Part shown: positions 26,821 to 35,508 of the stretch, piece by piece
How positions within the stretch are numbered: the first letter of the stretch is position 1
Layout of the letters: each line of letters begins with the position of its first letter
Assembly (NCBI GenBank): GCA_027729635.1
Contig: JAQCEM010000012.1
Coordinates: 1 to 60,708, forward strand
Origin: Casp-actino8 sp001510335
GTDB taxonomy: Bacteria; Actinomycetota; Acidimicrobiia; Acidimicrobiales; Ilumatobacteraceae
Direction: 5' to 3'
Length of the DNA: 60,708 nucleotides
The notes under the pieces: generated by a model
Told to the model about the DNA's origin: nothing
Database searches by the model: none
What the model saw: the letters and a program-made list of their open reading frames with translations, nothing else
Position numbers and translations under genes: made by a program

Positions 26821-27521
26821 GCAGGGTTCCGCAAGAAGCAATCGCCGTTGGTATCGCTGGGGCGTTACTAGGTGGCATCACCGGTCAAATCGTGGGTTTC
26901 CCAGTTTTAGGGACAGCAATTGGTGCAGTCAGTGGAGCGGTCGCAGGTGCACGTCGTATGTACGACTGGAAATCACCCCGTGGAATCGGTGCGTTTGTTC
27001 TCGACCACACGTGGGCGTTGGCAACCACGAGCGCAGCGGTCATCGCGACCGGAGTTAATGCGGCAACGGGTGCGCAGATTGATGAATCTTTGACGACTCG
27101 ACAGAATCGAATGACCTTTGAGAAGGGTTTAGTTTTGCGCCGAGGTTTCGCAGTGACGTTTGGTTATGTGATCAACGGTGCAGCTGATCGAGACGGAACA
27201 ATGAGCGAACGTCGTCGCAAGTTAGTCACCGATCATGAAGATCAACATGTGTGGCAAGCGCGAATGTTTGGACCGATTTATCCGGTGGTCTATGCCGGCT
27301 GGTTTGCGATTGGCTCAATTGTTGCAACGATGAAGTGGCTTGTGGCTGGACGCAAAACAAAGTTGATCGAAGACGTTGACACGACGGCCTACTATCGCAA
27401 TCCATTTGAATGGCATGCGTATTCATGTGATGACAATTGGCCGCCTCACGGAGTTGATGCAACCAAGGTATGGGCGCAACCCTTTAGAGGGTCTTCAAGA
27501 ACCCCATCAACGCCGCGTTGA
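26817..27521 (+). CDS. Glycine-zipper protein with HExxH motif, uncharacterised
   Basis: A 234-residue protein I cannot assign to a named function. Residues about 8-45 form a glycine-zipper membrane segment (GIAGALLGGITGQ, then GTAIGAVSGAVAGA). Residues about 135-180 hold HEDQHVWQ followed by a GPIYPVVYAG segment, the HExxHxxQ...GPxY pattern found in many uncharacterised bacterial proteins and suggestive of a zinc peptidase-like site. A hydrophobic helix follows. Start is the GTG at 26817 coupled to the CPBP gene. The last 38 bases overlap the convergent hydrolase gene. Confidence 0.7.
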   Translation: MSRVPQEAIAVGIAGALLGGITGQIVGFPVLGTAIGAVSGAVAGARRMYDWKSPRGIGAFVLDHTWALATTSAAVIATGVNAATGAQIDESLTTRQNRMTFEKGLVLRRGFAVTFGYVINGAADRDGTMSERRRKLVTDHEDQHVWQARMFGPIYPVVYAGWFAIGSIVATMKWLVAGRKTKLIEDVDTTAYYRNPFEWHAYSCDDNWPPHGVDATKVWAQPFRGSSRTPSTPR

Positions 27522-28461
27522 ATTCATCGGGTATTTCTTGCTGAGTCCAGTGACCAGCGCCCGGAATAATCACACTGCCCTTGTAGTTAGGCGTCATGCC
27601 GTTCACTGCATCAAGCGTGTCTAGGCGTGACGCAATCACGCCATCTTTGTCTCCGCCGATAAAGAATGTGGGCATTGAAATACGATCAACCGGAATGTCC
27701 TTGAGCACTTCGTAGTTGGCATCAAGATTGCGATACCAACTCACTGGTCCAAAGAATCCGCTGTTCGTGAATTGTTTGACGTAGTAATCGAGATCGTCTT
27801 GGGTTAACCAGGCTGGTAGATGGGTGGGTACATCTTTGAACATGTCCAAGAAACCAGTGCCAGCCATTGGGGGGAGTTCAGCGGGATCGGTGGGACCCGG
27901 CTTGTACATCGCACCAGAAGCTGCCCACATGAACTGATGCATCGTGTGGCGAATATCGGCACCAAGTTCTTTCTCGGCTGGACCAACTTCTTGGAAGTAC
28001 AACATGTAGAAGAAGCGATCGGTGAACATCATTTTGAAAAGTTCAGTGGGCTTCATCGGCCATGGTGTGAACGGAACACTCACTGCACAAATGGCATTCA
28101 CGCGATCGGGGTGTAAACGTCCGGCTTCCCACACCACCAATGCTCCCCAGTCGTGACCAATAAAGGTTGCGTCCGCATGACCAGTGGCATCGAGCAATCC
28201 AACTAAGTCGCCGGTGAGATCTTGCACGCCGTAGTCGGTGACATTCTTTGGTGACGACGAAAAGCCATAGCCACGTTGATCGGGAGCAAGTACGTGATAG
28301 CCAGCATCAGCAAGCGGCTGAATTTGGTGACGCCACGAATGTGCCGACTCTGGAAAACCGTGACTCAAGATGACACAGGGACCGTTGGGATCTCCGGCTT
28401 CAGTAACAACAAGATCGACGCCGTTGGTGCGAATAGTGCGCTGCTGAATACTGTGGCTCAT
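27484..28461 (-). CDS. Epoxide hydrolase-like alpha/beta hydrolase
   Basis: A 325-residue alpha/beta hydrolase. HGFPES forms the oxyanion hole, GHDWGA carries the nucleophilic Asp, GGDKDGV holds the likely acid, and GAGHWTQQE the catalytic His. An aspartate nucleophile and the HGFPE motif point to soluble epoxide hydrolase rather than an esterase. The cap region (about residues 140-240) is Phe/Met/Tyr-rich, suggesting a hydrophobic substrate. A TACTAT box six bases upstream of the ATG suggests leaderless transcription. It overlaps the HExxH gene at its 3' end. Confidence 0.87.
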   Translation of the reverse strand: MSHSIQQRTIRTNGVDLVVTEAGDPNGPCVILSHGFPESAHSWRHQIQPLADAGYHVLAPDQRGYGFSSSPKNVTDYGVQDLTGDLVGLLDATGHADATFIGHDWGALVVWEAGRLHPDRVNAICAVSVPFTPWPMKPTELFKMMFTDRFFYMLYFQEVGPAEKELGADIRHTMHQFMWAASGAMYKPGPTDPAELPPMAGTGFLDMFKDVPTHLPAWLTQDDLDYYVKQFTNSGFFGPVSWYRNLDANYEVLKDIPVDRISMPTFFIGGDKDGVIASRLDTLDAVNGMTPNYKGSVIIPGAGHWTQQEIPDEFNAALMGFLKTL

Positions 28462-28467
28462 TGCCCC

Positions 28468-28473
28468 ATAGTA
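28468..28473 (-). promoter_or_regulatory. -10 box for leaderless epoxide hydrolase gene
   Basis: TACTAT on the minus strand ends six bases before the ATG at 28461; no ribosome site is present. Confidence 0.55.
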
Positions 28474-28503
28474 GGCAAGAAGTTGAGAGGAAAGAGAGGT
28501 GAG

Positions 28504-28701
28504 TCAGGCGGGGTTGCGGCGAGCCAACGGGTTGGCCTCGAGCACTGCATCGGGCAAAGGCTGCCCGCTGATTTCATCAACCCAGTAAGTACCCGCATCA
28601 AGGCGGCTCAAGGCAATCTCAACATCGGCCAAATCGCGCTCAATGGCGTCGAGGTCGATGAGTGTTGTTGATTCTTCGTTGGTTGATTCCGGCGAGGACA
28701 T
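28504..28701 (-). CDS. Cysteine-less DksA/TraR-like small protein
   Basis: A 65-residue acidic protein. Its C-terminal half, ALSRLDAGTYWVDEISG then PLPDAVLEANPLARR, follows the DksA/TraR zinc-finger pattern (LDAGTYGxCexCG, pIpxxRLEAxPxA). Both finger cysteines of the first pair are replaced (Asp42, Ser45) and the second pair is absent, so no zinc can bind. DksA-type proteins act in the RNA polymerase secondary channel; whether this one does is unknown. The ATG at 28701 has a perfect TACTCT box six bases upstream; a longer frame to 28749 would overlap the divergent cyclophilin gene. Confidence 0.75.
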   Translation of the reverse strand: MSSPESTNEESTTLIDLDAIERDLADVEIALSRLDAGTYWVDEISGQPLPDAVLEANPLARRNPA

Positions 28702-28707
28702 GGGCTC

Positions 28708-28713
28708 AGAGTA
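28708..28713 (-). promoter_or_regulatory. -10 box for the DksA-like gene
   Basis: TACTCT (minus strand) six bases before ATG 28701. It lies only nine bases from the divergent cyclophilin -10 box, so the two promoters share one small region. Confidence 0.55.
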
Positions 28714-28722
28714 GTCGGCAGA

Positions 28723-28728
28723 TAGTGT
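28723..28728 (+). promoter_or_regulatory. -10 box for leaderless cyclophilin gene
   Basis: TAGTGT eight bases before ATG 28737; no ribosome site. Confidence 0.5.
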
Positions 28729-28736
28729 TTCAATCC

Positions 28737-29294
28737 ATGTCCACAACATTCCCCCCTTTCGACGGATCCGCCCCCAAGTGCCAGAAGTTCTCTTCTGAGC
28801 CCGAAATGGGGATCGACGTCACCAAGCGTTATACCGCCACCATGGAAACCTCGATGGGGACTCTGGTGATTGCCCTCGACGCCATCAAGGCACCTCGTAC
28901 CGTGAACAGCTTCATTTTCTTGGCGCTGAATCACTATTACGACGGCATCATCTTCCACCGCATCATTCAGGGTTTTGTTTGCCAAGGTGGCGACCCGACC
29001 GGCACGGGTATGGGCGGACCTGGTTACAAGTTCGCTGATGAATTGCCCAAGCCTGGTCAGTATCAGATCGGTTCATTGGCAATGGCCAATGCCGGACCCA
29101 ACACCAATGGTTCGCAGTTCTTCTTGATCAGTGGCCCGAGTGGTGTCAGCTTGCCGCCCGCTTACGCGTTGTTTGGTCAGGTAGTGAAGGGCCTCGAAGT
29201 TGTTGAGGCTATGCAAAATGTTCCGACGGCACGCGGCGATCGCCCCGTGACCGACGTGGTGATTAAGTCGGTCACCATCACTGTCGCTGACTGA
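28737..29294 (+). CDS. Cyclophilin-type peptidyl-prolyl cis-trans isomerase
   Basis: A 185-residue cytoplasmic cyclophilin that speeds proline isomerisation during folding. It has the active-site Arg region FHRIIQGFVCQGGDPTGTG, the GSLAMANAGPNTNGSQFF segment and the FGQVVKG segment. The N terminus MSTTFPPFDGSAPKC is typical of actinobacterial homologues and supports the start at 28737. There is no signal peptide. It diverges from the DksA-like gene, with 35 bases between starts. Confidence 0.94.
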   Translation: MSTTFPPFDGSAPKCQKFSSEPEMGIDVTKRYTATMETSMGTLVIALDAIKAPRTVNSFIFLALNHYYDGIIFHRIIQGFVCQGGDPTGTGMGGPGYKFADELPKPGQYQIGSLAMANAGPNTNGSQFFLISGPSGVSLPPAYALFGQVVKGLEVVEAMQNVPTARGDRPVTDVVIKSVTITVAD

Positions 29295-29317
29295 TCAACA
29301 ATTCAGTTCCAACATAC

Positions 29318-30532
29318 ATGACATCGCGAGTGGTCCAACTCAGTGCGTCGCAAGCGCGCCGCATTGCGTTGGGAGCGCAGGGATTTGCTCAGCCCCGCCC
29401 AACTGGACGAACTGACCGCCGTCATTTACGCAAAGTTCTCGACCACATCGGACTGATTCAAATTGATTCGGTCAATGTGTTGGTGCGCAGTCAAGAGTTG
29501 CCATTGTTCTCGCGACTTGGTGATCATCCGCGCGATTTCATTTCTGCTGCAACGAGAGACGGAGAACTTTTCGAGTATTGGGGACATGAAGCCGCTCACG
29601 TACGTACCGAACATCACCGACTGTGGCGTTGGAAAATGGAACAGTCGCTTGAGGGACCCTGGCGCAGCGCCGAACAACTCTTAAAGCAGCATCCGAAATA
29701 TGTTGAAGAAATCTTTCAACGTGTTGTCGCCGAAGGGCCTTTGGCTGCGGGCGAATTATCAGAGCGAACCGAGAGAAAGGGCCAATGGTGGGACTGGGAT
29801 CAAGCGAAGTTGGCTCTGGAGTATTTGTTCATGTGCGGGCGGATCACTGCGACACGCCGGCCAAACGACTTTGCTCGGCTATACGACTTGCCTGAGCGTG
29901 TTATACCCACTCAACATCTGCAGGCACCAACACCAAGCATTCATGATGCGCAGCGTGAACTTCTTGAAATGGGCGCTCGCTCGTTAGGCATTGCAACTGC
30001 CAAAGATATTGCGGACTATTTTCGTTTGAAGCCGGCAGTGGCGCAACCACGAATCAACGAACTCATTGAAGGTGGCCAATTGGAGCCAGCATCTATTGAG
30101 GACTCCAAGGAGAAGTGGTTTCTTCATCGAGATGTGCGCTCGCCCCGATCAGTGAATGCTCAAGCACTTTTGTCAATGTTTGATCCAGTGGTTTGGAATC
30201 GACCACGCGCTGAAAATCTTTTTGATTTTCACTACCGCATTGAGATTTATACACCGGCTGCGAAACGTAAATATGGCTACTACGTTTTGCCGTTCTTGTT
30301 CGGTGATCGTCTCGTGGCGCGCGTTGATCTCAAAGCCGATCGTCACAACAACACATTGTTGGTCCCGGGGATTTTCTCTGAAACACACGCTCACAAGAAG
30401 CAAGTGGCAGAGGCCCTCGTGGACGAGTTGCGTTTGATGGCCCAATGGCTACAACTTGGAACGATCAAAGTTGGCGATAAAGGCGATTTATCAAGTGCAG
30501 TTCGTAAGTCGCTGAGCGCGCTATCTCGTTAG
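29318..30532 (+). CDS. YcaQ/AlkX-like winged-helix DNA glycosylase family protein
   Basis: A 404-residue protein of the HTH_42 family, which includes E. coli YcaQ, a glycosylase that unhooks DNA interstrand crosslinks. It has the characteristic QID (QxD) motif in GLIQIDSVNVLVRSQ, repeated winged-helix domains and the C-terminal DP-VWNRPRAENLFDF region. Family members protect against alkylating and crosslinking agents. It starts 24 bases after the cyclophilin stop and may be cotranscribed. Confidence 0.88.
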   Translation: MTSRVVQLSASQARRIALGAQGFAQPRPTGRTDRRHLRKVLDHIGLIQIDSVNVLVRSQELPLFSRLGDHPRDFISAATRDGELFEYWGHEAAHVRTEHHRLWRWKMEQSLEGPWRSAEQLLKQHPKYVEEIFQRVVAEGPLAAGELSERTERKGQWWDWDQAKLALEYLFMCGRITATRRPNDFARLYDLPERVIPTQHLQAPTPSIHDAQRELLEMGARSLGIATAKDIADYFRLKPAVAQPRINELIEGGQLEPASIEDSKEKWFLHRDVRSPRSVNAQALLSMFDPVVWNRPRAENLFDFHYRIEIYTPAAKRKYGYYVLPFLFGDRLVARVDLKADRHNNTLLVPGIFSETHAHKKQVAEALVDELRLMAQWLQLGTIKVGDKGDLSSAVRKSLSALSR

Positions 30533-30535
30533 TCT
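30530..30535 (+). promoter_or_regulatory. -10 box for leaderless amidotransferase-family hydrolase
   Basis: TAGTCT six bases before ATG 30542; its first three bases are the stop codon of the upstream gene. Confidence 0.55.
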
Positions 30536-30541
30536 GAAAGT

Positions 30542-31288
30542 ATGAGTCGTCCACTGATTGCAGTCGCCGGTCGTATCGCCGCTGCTGGTCGTGTATCTCG
30601 CAGCGAGATTTCTTTTGCGGGCCGCGTGTATCTAGATGCCGTTTTGCGGGCCGGAGGCGAGCCACTTACGTTGACGCCTCGCGAGATAAGCCATGAACAA
30701 GCAGTTGAACTGTTGTCGGGCTTCGGAGCATTGGTGTTGATGGGCGGAGCAGATGTTGACCCGCATCTTTATGGACAACATCGTCAACCGCATGTCTATG
30801 GCGTAAATCACGAACAAGACAAATTTGAAATTGCGTTGGTGCACGCGGCAATTAAGTTAGAGCTGCCAACGTTGGCAATATGCCGCGGAATTCAAGTTGT
30901 CAACGTTGCGCTTGGTGGAACATTGATTCAACACATCGGTGACATTGACACAAGTGAATTGAAAGTGGTTGTTGAACATGCGCCAGGGAAATTTCCAGCC
31001 GGCCAAGATTATGCAGTGCATGATGTTGAAATATCTCCACGGACCAAATTGTCAAAAGCATTAGGAACAACCACTGCGCGAGTTGCATCATTTCATCATC
31101 AAGGTATTGATGAAATCGGCAAGGGCCTCAAAGTGGTGGCGCGATCAGCTGATGGCCTAGTTGAAGGTCTCGAACACAGTGGGACGGGGCAGTGGTTGAT
31201 CGGTGTGCAATGGCATCCCGAAGACACCGCGACAACTGATCTGCATCAACAAGCGCTTTATAACGCGCTTATTGCTCAGACGGAGTAA
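30542..31288 (+). CDS. Gamma-glutamyl-gamma-aminobutyrate hydrolase family protein
   Basis: A 248-residue class I glutamine amidotransferase-like hydrolase of the peptidase C26/PuuD type. The nucleophilic Cys lies in LAICRGIQVVN, and the His-Glu pair in VQWHPEDT. PuuD releases GABA from gamma-glutamyl-GABA in putrescine breakdown; no other putrescine genes are nearby, so the true substrate is open. Transcription is probably leaderless from a TAGTCT box. The 3' end overlaps the convergent MpaB-like gene by 20 bases. Confidence 0.85.
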   Translation: MSRPLIAVAGRIAAAGRVSRSEISFAGRVYLDAVLRAGGEPLTLTPREISHEQAVELLSGFGALVLMGGADVDPHLYGQHRQPHVYGVNHEQDKFEIALVHAAIKLELPTLAICRGIQVVNVALGGTLIQHIGDIDTSELKVVVEHAPGKFPAGQDYAVHDVEISPRTKLSKALGTTTARVASFHHQGIDEIGKGLKVVARSADGLVEGLEHSGTGQWLIGVQWHPEDTATTDLHQQALYNALIAQTE

Positions 31289-32141
31289 AGGAAATGGGCT
31301 GTAACGCCCAGCGCAGAGTTTTGGTCAATGCTTGGGCAGCTGGTCGTACTACTGCTCGTTCGCTGACTGGCAGCCATGGAAGGCGTAGAGGGAGACGTGT
31401 CCATAACGGCATGAGTGAAATCGCAGCAGCACCAAGTAGTCCGTAAATGGGTCGTTGATAAATCGGTAACGGAGGAGTGAGCAGCAAATAGCGTGCGGCG
31501 TCGCGAGCTGGTGCAGAGGTGCGAAGTTCGGGTCGATACGCCGCGATCTGCTCCTCAAGTTCGGCGACAGAAGTCGGTGGATCAATGACACCGAGGGCTG
31601 ACGCAATGCGCGACATGTCGAGTACATAGCCATCGCGTTGTTCGGGGGATAGTTCAATCTCACCAAACTTGGCATGTGCCGCTAGGAACGAATCAACTTC
31701 AGCGATGTGCACCCATTTCAACAAATGGGGATCGTTGGCGCTGTAGGGGCGACCGTCATCAGCGGTGCCCACGACTCGGATGTGAACTCGCTTGACCATG
31801 TCAACGGCACGCTGTGCTTCTGTGGCTGGGCCAAAAGTGGTTGCCGCCAAAAAGTCGGCGGTGCGTTGCAGTCGTCCCCATGGATCGGCTTTGAAATCAC
31901 TATGTGAAGCAACGCCGGCCATGGCGAGGGGTTGCAACGACTGAAACAACAGGGCGCGTAGGCCACCAATGAACATGCACGAGTCGGCATGGATGATGCG
32001 GATGGGGCGGTCCTCGGCAAACCATCTCTCGCCAGGAGCCTCAAACAACTCTTGGGCGCGGTTATCGGCGTTTGGACCAACGACACGTGAGCGAACCGCG
32101 TCAGCAACGATGCGTCGAACTGGTTCAAGGATTTCGGACAT
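31269..32141 (-). CDS. MpaB-like (DUF2236) oxygenase family protein
   Basis: A 290-residue protein of the DUF2236/latex-clearing-protein-related family. Visible family features are the conserved VKRVHIRVVG segment, the YSANDPHLLKWVHIAEVDSF segment with a likely haem-ligand His, and a C-terminal domain with hydrophobic stretches. MpaB and Lcp relatives oxidatively cleave isoprenoid chains; many actinobacteria carry several paralogues of unknown substrate. It diverges from the AI-2E-type permease gene. Confidence 0.85.
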   Translation of the reverse strand: MSEILEPVRRIVADAVRSRVVGPNADNRAQELFEAPGERWFAEDRPIRIIHADSCMFIGGLRALLFQSLQPLAMAGVASHSDFKADPWGRLQRTADFLAATTFGPATEAQRAVDMVKRVHIRVVGTADDGRPYSANDPHLLKWVHIAEVDSFLAAHAKFGEIELSPEQRDGYVLDMSRIASALGVIDPPTSVAELEEQIAAYRPELRTSAPARDAARYLLLTPPLPIYQRPIYGLLGAAAISLMPLWTRLPLRLPWLPVSERAVVRPAAQALTKTLRWALQPISFTPSEQ

Positions 32142-32188
32142 GTTTAAATCGTGCCACGATTTGCGCCCCTCTGCCCATACAGGCTGAG

Positions 32189-32194
32189 TACGCT
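32189..32194 (+). promoter_or_regulatory. -10 box for leaderless AI-2E family transporter
   Basis: TACGCT six bases before ATG 32201; no ribosome site. Confidence 0.55.
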
Positions 32195-32200
32195 CGTCAC

Positions 32201-33370
32201 ATGTCCGATGAATTGCCGATCACCCCTCCGATTGATCCCAATTCCAGTAAGTTGCCGCGCTGGGTTTGGAAAGCAATTGTTGTCTTCTGGCTGGGGTTTC
32301 TCGGCACGATTTTGATCCGTTACGCTTACGACCGGCTTTTCTCGTTTCTAATCCTGCTTTTGGTGTCGCTCTTTTTATCTCTGGCAATTGAGCCAGGAAC
32401 GACAAAGTTGGCAAAGCGGGGTTGGCGACGTGGTCAAGCAACGATCGTGATCCTTCTAGGCTTACTGGTTGGAGTGCTGATTTTTGTGGCAGCAATCGGA
32501 ACCTTGGTCGGCACACAAGTTGCAGATCTGTTGCAGAACTCCGAGCGATATGTCAGCCGTACCGTGAATTTCCTTAATGACAATTTTTCAACCAACATCA
32601 ATCCACAAAAAGTGAATGACAGCATCCAAGATCCTGATGGACCGGTGCAAGAGTTCATCAGGGGTCAGCAAGGCGAAGCAATACAACTGTCAGTCACTGC
32701 TTTGGGGTTTTTGCTACAAACTTTCTCAGTGATGCTTTTTACCTTCTACTTAGTGGCTGACGGTCCGCGCCTACGTCGCTCAATTTGTAGTCGTTTAGAT
32801 GTAGAGCGACAAAAACGAGTTCTTGATACGTGGGATCTAGCCATCGAAAAGACGGGTGGATATATATATAGCCGCGCCTTATTGGCAGTGGCTTCAGCAT
32901 TTGTCCACTGGATTGCTTTCCAATCATTGGGGACGGCAGCGCCTGTCGCACTTGCATTATGGGTCGGATTAATCTCGCAGTTCATCCCGGTGGTCGGCAC
33001 ATACGTCGCGGGTGTCTTGCCAGTATTGATTACGTTTATTGACTCGCCTTTGAAAGCCCTTGCAGTCATTATCGTCATTATCTTGTATCAACAACTCGAA
33101 AACTTCTTGATTTCGCCACGAATCACTGCTCGCACTATGGAAATACATCCGGCTATTTCGTTCGGAGCAGCTATCGCTGGTGGTGCGTTGCTTGGACCCG
33201 TCGGAGCGATACTTGGATTGCCAGTTGCTGCAATGGCGGTGGCCTTAGTCAGCGCGTCTGGTCAACGTCATGAACTCATTGACAATGCTTTAGTTGAAGT
33301 GGATGAAAAGTTAGAACAAAAAACTTCACCAGTAAGGCGTAATCGATTGCGTCGACGCGGAACAAAGTGA
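32201..33370 (+). CDS. AI-2E/PerM family transporter
   Basis: A 389-residue membrane protein with about seven to eight helices and a cytoplasmic or peripheral helical insert (about residues 110-200), the plan of the PF01594 family. The segment LYQQLENFLISPRI is highly characteristic. Family members export AI-2 or act as Na+/H+ antiporters; the substrate here is not known. The frame extends 43 codons upstream into the divergent gene, but the ATG at 32201 with a TACGCT box is preferred. Its stop overlaps the asparaginase start. Confidence 0.87.
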   Translation: MSDELPITPPIDPNSSKLPRWVWKAIVVFWLGFLGTILIRYAYDRLFSFLILLLVSLFLSLAIEPGTTKLAKRGWRRGQATIVILLGLLVGVLIFVAAIGTLVGTQVADLLQNSERYVSRTVNFLNDNFSTNINPQKVNDSIQDPDGPVQEFIRGQQGEAIQLSVTALGFLLQTFSVMLFTFYLVADGPRLRRSICSRLDVERQKRVLDTWDLAIEKTGGYIYSRALLAVASAFVHWIAFQSLGTAAPVALALWVGLISQFIPVVGTYVAGVLPVLITFIDSPLKALAVIIVIILYQQLENFLISPRITARTMEIHPAISFGAAIAGGALLGPVGAILGLPVAAMAVALVSASGQRHELIDNALVEVDEKLEQKTSPVRRNRLRRRGTK

Positions 33371-34365
33371 TGAAATCGGCTAGAAATCCATTAAATTCCT
33401 ACGTGCCGCTTGCAGTCACTTATCGCAGTGATGTTTTGGAGTCAGTGCATCACGTCGCATTAGTGGCATTGAATGAAGATGGCACAGTGGCGTTTGCGAT
33501 GGGTGACGCAAATGTGGGTATCTTCCCGCGATCAAGTACCAAACCGTTGCAGGCTCATGCAATGTTGCAATCTGGGCTTGACCTTCCTGATGAATTGTTG
33601 GCCTTGGTGTGTGCAAGCCATGACGGACGTTCAATGCATCTTGATGGTGCGCGGCGCATCTTGCAATCGGTCGGTCTTGATGAAAGTTTTTTAGCGAATA
33701 CCCCTGACTTGCCACTAGACGAAACCGAAGCTGAGCAAGCAATGCGTCATGGTGTGCAACGTTCATCAATTTTGCAGAATTGTTCTGGGAAGCACTCGGG
33801 AATGCTCGCGACATGCATGGCAGCCGGTTGGTCAACCGATGGGTATTTGCATGTTGAGCATCCATTGCAACAAGCCATCACCGACGGCATTCCCGCTCTT
33901 GCGCAAGATCCAGTTTTGGGTATTGGTATTGACGGTTGCGGAGCGCCAGCTCATGTGGTCTCGTTGATTGGATTGGCCCGTTCATTCCGCAACATGGCCA
34001 TCGGAGACGCCGGTGAAGCTGGCTTACGTATTCATCGAGCGATGTCGTCGTTTCCTGACATGGTTGGTGGTCCCGATCGCGATGTCAGTTTGTTGATGAA
34101 AGGGATTCCTGGCTTGATGGCCAAAGACGGAGCCGAAGGCATTTTTGTTGCGGCTCTACCAGATGGTCGGGCTGCGGCATTGAAGGTCGCCGATGGTGCT
34201 AACCGACCGCGCCCACCCTTAATGCGTGCCGCATTGCGGGCTTTAGGCGTAGATATTTCGCAAGTTCGACCCGATGCCTTTGATTCAACGATCCTTGGAC
34301 ACGGCAATCGGGTCGGTGAAGTGCGTATTGTCGGAGAACTAGCGCAAATTGGTGGCGCGATCTAA
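33370..34365 (+). CDS. Asparaginase II family protein (Rhizobium etli AsnA-like)
   Basis: A 331-residue protein of the class 3 asparaginase family (PF06089). Motifs at the known active and zinc sites are present: Ser-x2-Lys in SSTKPLQ, CASHDG, the CSGKHSG segment and DGCGAP. The predicted reaction is asparagine to aspartate plus ammonia. The start is the ATG at 33370, which shares one base with the upstream stop; a GTG three bases earlier is possible. The downstream MBL hydrolase begins 20 bases later and may be in the same operon. Confidence 0.88.
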   Translation: MKSARNPLNSYVPLAVTYRSDVLESVHHVALVALNEDGTVAFAMGDANVGIFPRSSTKPLQAHAMLQSGLDLPDELLALVCASHDGRSMHLDGARRILQSVGLDESFLANTPDLPLDETEAEQAMRHGVQRSSILQNCSGKHSGMLATCMAAGWSTDGYLHVEHPLQQAITDGIPALAQDPVLGIGIDGCGAPAHVVSLIGLARSFRNMAIGDAGEAGLRIHRAMSSFPDMVGGPDRDVSLLMKGIPGLMAKDGAEGIFVAALPDGRAAALKVADGANRPRPPLMRAALRALGVDISQVRPDAFDSTILGHGNRVGEVRIVGELAQIGGAI

Positions 34366-34385
34366 AGACGAATGGAGGCGACAAC

Positions 34386-35408
34386 ATGGCTGGTATTCCT
34401 TTCACGGGGATGATTGATCCTCTGCGTTATGCCGAGGCCGAAGTTGTCAGTCCACTCGTACGACGAGTGATCGCGCGTAATCCATCAAAGTTCACGTTCA
34501 CTGGTACCGGCACATACATCGTCGGTAATGAATCTGAAGTTGCAGTCATTGATCCCGGTCCGGATTTGCCCGAACATAAAGCTGCCTTGTTGCACGCCAT
34601 CGAGGGTCAAAAAGTTCGAGCCATTGTGATTACGCACTGTCATAGCGACCATGTTGGTTTAGCCGCATGGTTGCGTGAAGAAACTGGTGCACCGACCGTT
34701 GCATGGAAGCCGCATGGTGATGTAGGGCTTCTTGATAACGACGATGACATCAAAGTGATGGAGTCGTTGGCCCCGCCACCAAAGACCGAAGAAGAAAAAG
34801 AAAAGGAACGCGAGGTCGCTCGTGCGGCCGGGCTTGATCCTGATGACATGGAAATGCGCGAATCGGTTGATCTTGAATTTGATCCTGATGTACGCGTCGG
34901 TGATGGTGAGGTTGCGGCGCACGGTGATGGGTGGACCTTGATCGCAGTGCACACACCAGGACACACGTCGAATCACATGTGTGTTGCGCTTGTCGAAGAG
35001 AAGGCTTTATTCACGGGTGATCACATCATGGGTTGGAGCACCACTGTGGTGTCACCTCCAGATGGTGATATGCGTGACTACTTGTCGTCAGTGAAAAAAC
35101 TGCAGCAGCGTGACGACAAAATTTTGTGGCCAACTCATGGTTCACCAGTGACTGACCCGCAACCATTTTTGAATGCCTATTACGAACATCGTCTGAGCCG
35201 CGAAGCGCAAGTGATCGCCTCGATTGCGGCAGGGGTCAACACGGTCGCCCCGATGGTGCGTCAGATGTACGCGGCGGTGGCACCCGAGTTATATATCCCG
35301 GCGGCTCGCAGTGTGCTGTCGCATCTCACGCAACTGGTCCAAGATGGACGCCTGCTGGTGCGTGGTGGTGGTCCCGCTCGGCTATCGAGTACTTACGACA
35401 TCCCCTAA
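34386..35408 (+). CDS. Metallo-beta-lactamase-fold hydrolase (LACTB2/glyoxalase II-like)
   Basis: A 340-residue MBL hydrolase. Metal ligands are in THCHSDH, HTPGHTSNH, FTGDHIMG and PTHGSP. An acidic and Lys-rich insert (about residues 135-175, KTEEEKEKERE and following) separates the first two metal motifs and is unusual in length. A C-terminal winged-helix-like domain (about 265-330) is typical of the LACTB2-like subgroup. A GGAGG site eight bases before the ATG indicates a leadered mRNA. Confidence 0.88.
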   Translation: MAGIPFTGMIDPLRYAEAEVVSPLVRRVIARNPSKFTFTGTGTYIVGNESEVAVIDPGPDLPEHKAALLHAIEGQKVRAIVITHCHSDHVGLAAWLREETGAPTVAWKPHGDVGLLDNDDDIKVMESLAPPPKTEEEKEKEREVARAAGLDPDDMEMRESVDLEFDPDVRVGDGEVAAHGDGWTLIAVHTPGHTSNHMCVALVEEKALFTGDHIMGWSTTVVSPPDGDMRDYLSSVKKLQQRDDKILWPTHGSPVTDPQPFLNAYYEHRLSREAQVIASIAAGVNTVAPMVRQMYAAVAPELYIPAARSVLSHLTQLVQDGRLLVRGGGPARLSSTYDIP

Positions 35409-35425
35409 ATCCTCTGGGTGAAGAC

Positions 35426-35477
35426 CGATCTGGTCTGGCGAAGTAGTAGAAAACCTCAGTTATTTCCGACCAGATCG
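35426..35477. repeat. Inverted repeat upstream of the haloalkane dehalogenase
   Basis: Ten-base perfect arms (35426-35435 and 35468-35477, CGATCTGGTC and its complement) are separated by 32 bases. There is no U-tract, so an operator or a 3' structure of the upstream gene are both possible. Confidence 0.55.
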
Positions 35478-35488
35478 CCCAGTCTAAG

Positions 35489-35508
35489 TAGTGTCATATA
35501 TAGTGTCA
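35489..35508 (+). promoter_or_regulatory. Promoter with direct repeat TAGTGTCA
   Basis: TAGTGTCA occurs at 35489-35496 and 35501-35508, 12 bases apart. The -10 box TATAGT (35499-35504) overlaps the second copy and lies eight bases before the ATG at 35513. A regulator binding the repeats could block this promoter. Confidence 0.5.

Noticed and set aside
28662..28737. Longer cyclophilin start upstream of 28737
   Set aside because: The extension is antisense to the DksA-like gene, lacks family similarity, and a -10 box directly precedes the ATG at 28737.
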